A stretch of DNA of 6,497 nt from JBBPYR01 sp038199755 (lineage in GTDB: Bacteria; Chloroflexota; Ktedonobacteria; Ktedonobacterales; Ktedonobacteraceae). Under the pieces are notes generated by a model. It had not been told where the DNA came from, did no database searches, and saw nothing but the letters and a program-made list of their open reading frames with translations. The stretch is from the NCBI GenBank assembly GCA_038199755.1, contig JBBPYR010000244.1, positions 1 through 6,497 of the forward strand, given 5' to 3'. Positions 6,172 to 6,497 of the stretch are shown here, in pieces (the first letter of the stretch is position 1; each line of letters opens with the position of its first letter). A program made the translations under genes and the position numbers.

Positions 6172-6453
6172 ATGGCATGGCGACCGCAAGGGATCGCCAC
6201 TACCATATACGAACGCGCTCTGCGGGCGGCATCGTATAATGATTTTGTCGTCGAATTGGGAGCATATCGACTCAAAGATGATCGCCGTAAGACCTTCTTC
6301 ACCCAATTTGAAGAGCGGTTGAATGAAGAGATCACGCATCCTCTCTTCGGCTATAAAGTCACCTATCTTCGTTGTTTAGAATTGCAAGCGCGATTGCTCG
6401 CCAAAACCCTCACGGGAGAGATCGACGAATATCCACCACTGTTTGTTAAATAA
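6172..6453 (+). pseudogene. cas1: C-terminal remnant of CRISPR-associated Cas1 integrase
   Basis: Cas1 with Cas2 inserts new spacers into CRISPR arrays. The 93-residue frame matches the Cas1 C-terminus from about residue 22. It has GAYRLKDDRRKTFFTQFEERL, then HPLFGYKV, then the C-terminal helix YLRCLELQARLLAKTLTGE and the ending DEYPPLFVK. Full Cas1 is about 320-340 residues, so roughly the last fifth to quarter remains. The catalytic Glu/His/Asp residues lie in the missing part, so it cannot integrate spacers. Residues 1-21 show no Cas1 similarity and coincide with a repeat-like hairpin (6179-6203). The ATG at 6172 has no Shine-Dalgarno, so it may not be translated. The 44 bases after the stop do not show a recognisable cas2 start. 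A frameshifted full gene is unlikely because the preceding 300 bases contain no Cas1-like sequence. Confidence 0.8.
6179..6203. repeat. Repeat-like imperfect palindrome at the cas1 break
   Basis: The sequence beginning ggcgaccgcaagggatcgcc has inverted ends (ggcga/tcgcc). It resembles the core of the units at 522-543 and 561-582 (ggcgaccc-aagggtc), differing by single-base insertions. It may be a degraded copy of the same GC-rich repeat class lying exactly where Cas1 similarity ends. The similarity is short, so this is tentative. Confidence 0.4.
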
Positions 6454-6497
6454 GGAGCGAGAGGTCAAAAAGACTGTATGGGAAGGCGAACTGGAGC

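Noticed and set aside
6001..6339. 112-codon minus-strand open frame at the cas1 remnant
   Set aside because: The plus strand carries clear Cas1 C-terminal motifs over its coding half, and the minus product has no recognisable feature.
6454..6497. cas2 start downstream of the cas1 remnant
   Set aside because: The 44 bases do not show the usual Cas2 N-terminal pattern in any frame, and there is too little sequence to call a gene.

Overview
The window looks like bacterial chromosome. It holds four complete or near-complete genes on the minus strand, between a cysteine hydrolase cut by the left edge and a cas1 remnant near the right edge. The mix suggests a soil-type, aerobic, chemoheterotrophic bacterium. 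The protein style and the GC-rich palindromic repeats resemble Chloroflexota such as Ktedonobacteria, but there is no rRNA or other marker, so this placement is an inference with low to moderate confidence.

Layout, left to right. (1) Positions 1-412 (+): C-terminal part of an isochorismatase-superfamily cysteine hydrolase of nicotinamidase type. (2) 402-637: a composite GC-rich inverted repeat with a 39-bp tandem duplication, filling the gap between two convergent genes. (3) 641-1999 (-): allantoinase, allB. (4) 2088-2165: a 37-bp perfect inverted repeat that can act as a terminator. (5) 2172-2471 (-): a secreted phosphoesterase that has lost its middle, leaving a signal peptide, an N-terminal metal-site segment and the C-terminal tail fused in frame. 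(6) 2627-2680: another long hairpin. (7) 2689-4137 (-): an NAD(P)-dependent aldehyde dehydrogenase. (8) 4166-4221: a hairpin. (9) 4224-5855 (-): glucose-6-phosphate isomerase, pgi. (10) 5856-6171: a gap without a convincing gene. (11) 6172-6453 (+): the C-terminal third of a CRISPR-associated Cas1 integrase, without its catalytic residues.

The minus-strand genes do not form an obvious pathway. Allantoinase belongs to purine (allantoin) nitrogen salvage, Pgi to central carbon metabolism, and the aldehyde dehydrogenase to aldehyde oxidation with unknown substrate. Each is followed within 2-8 bases of its stop codon by a stem-loop or inverted repeat, so they are probably separate transcription units. 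The possible exception is pgi-aldehyde dehydrogenase, where only 28 bases separate the hairpin from the start codon. No new multi-gene system is evident. The most unusual items are the gutted phosphoesterase, the decayed cas1 joined to a repeat-like hairpin, and the composite inverted repeat.
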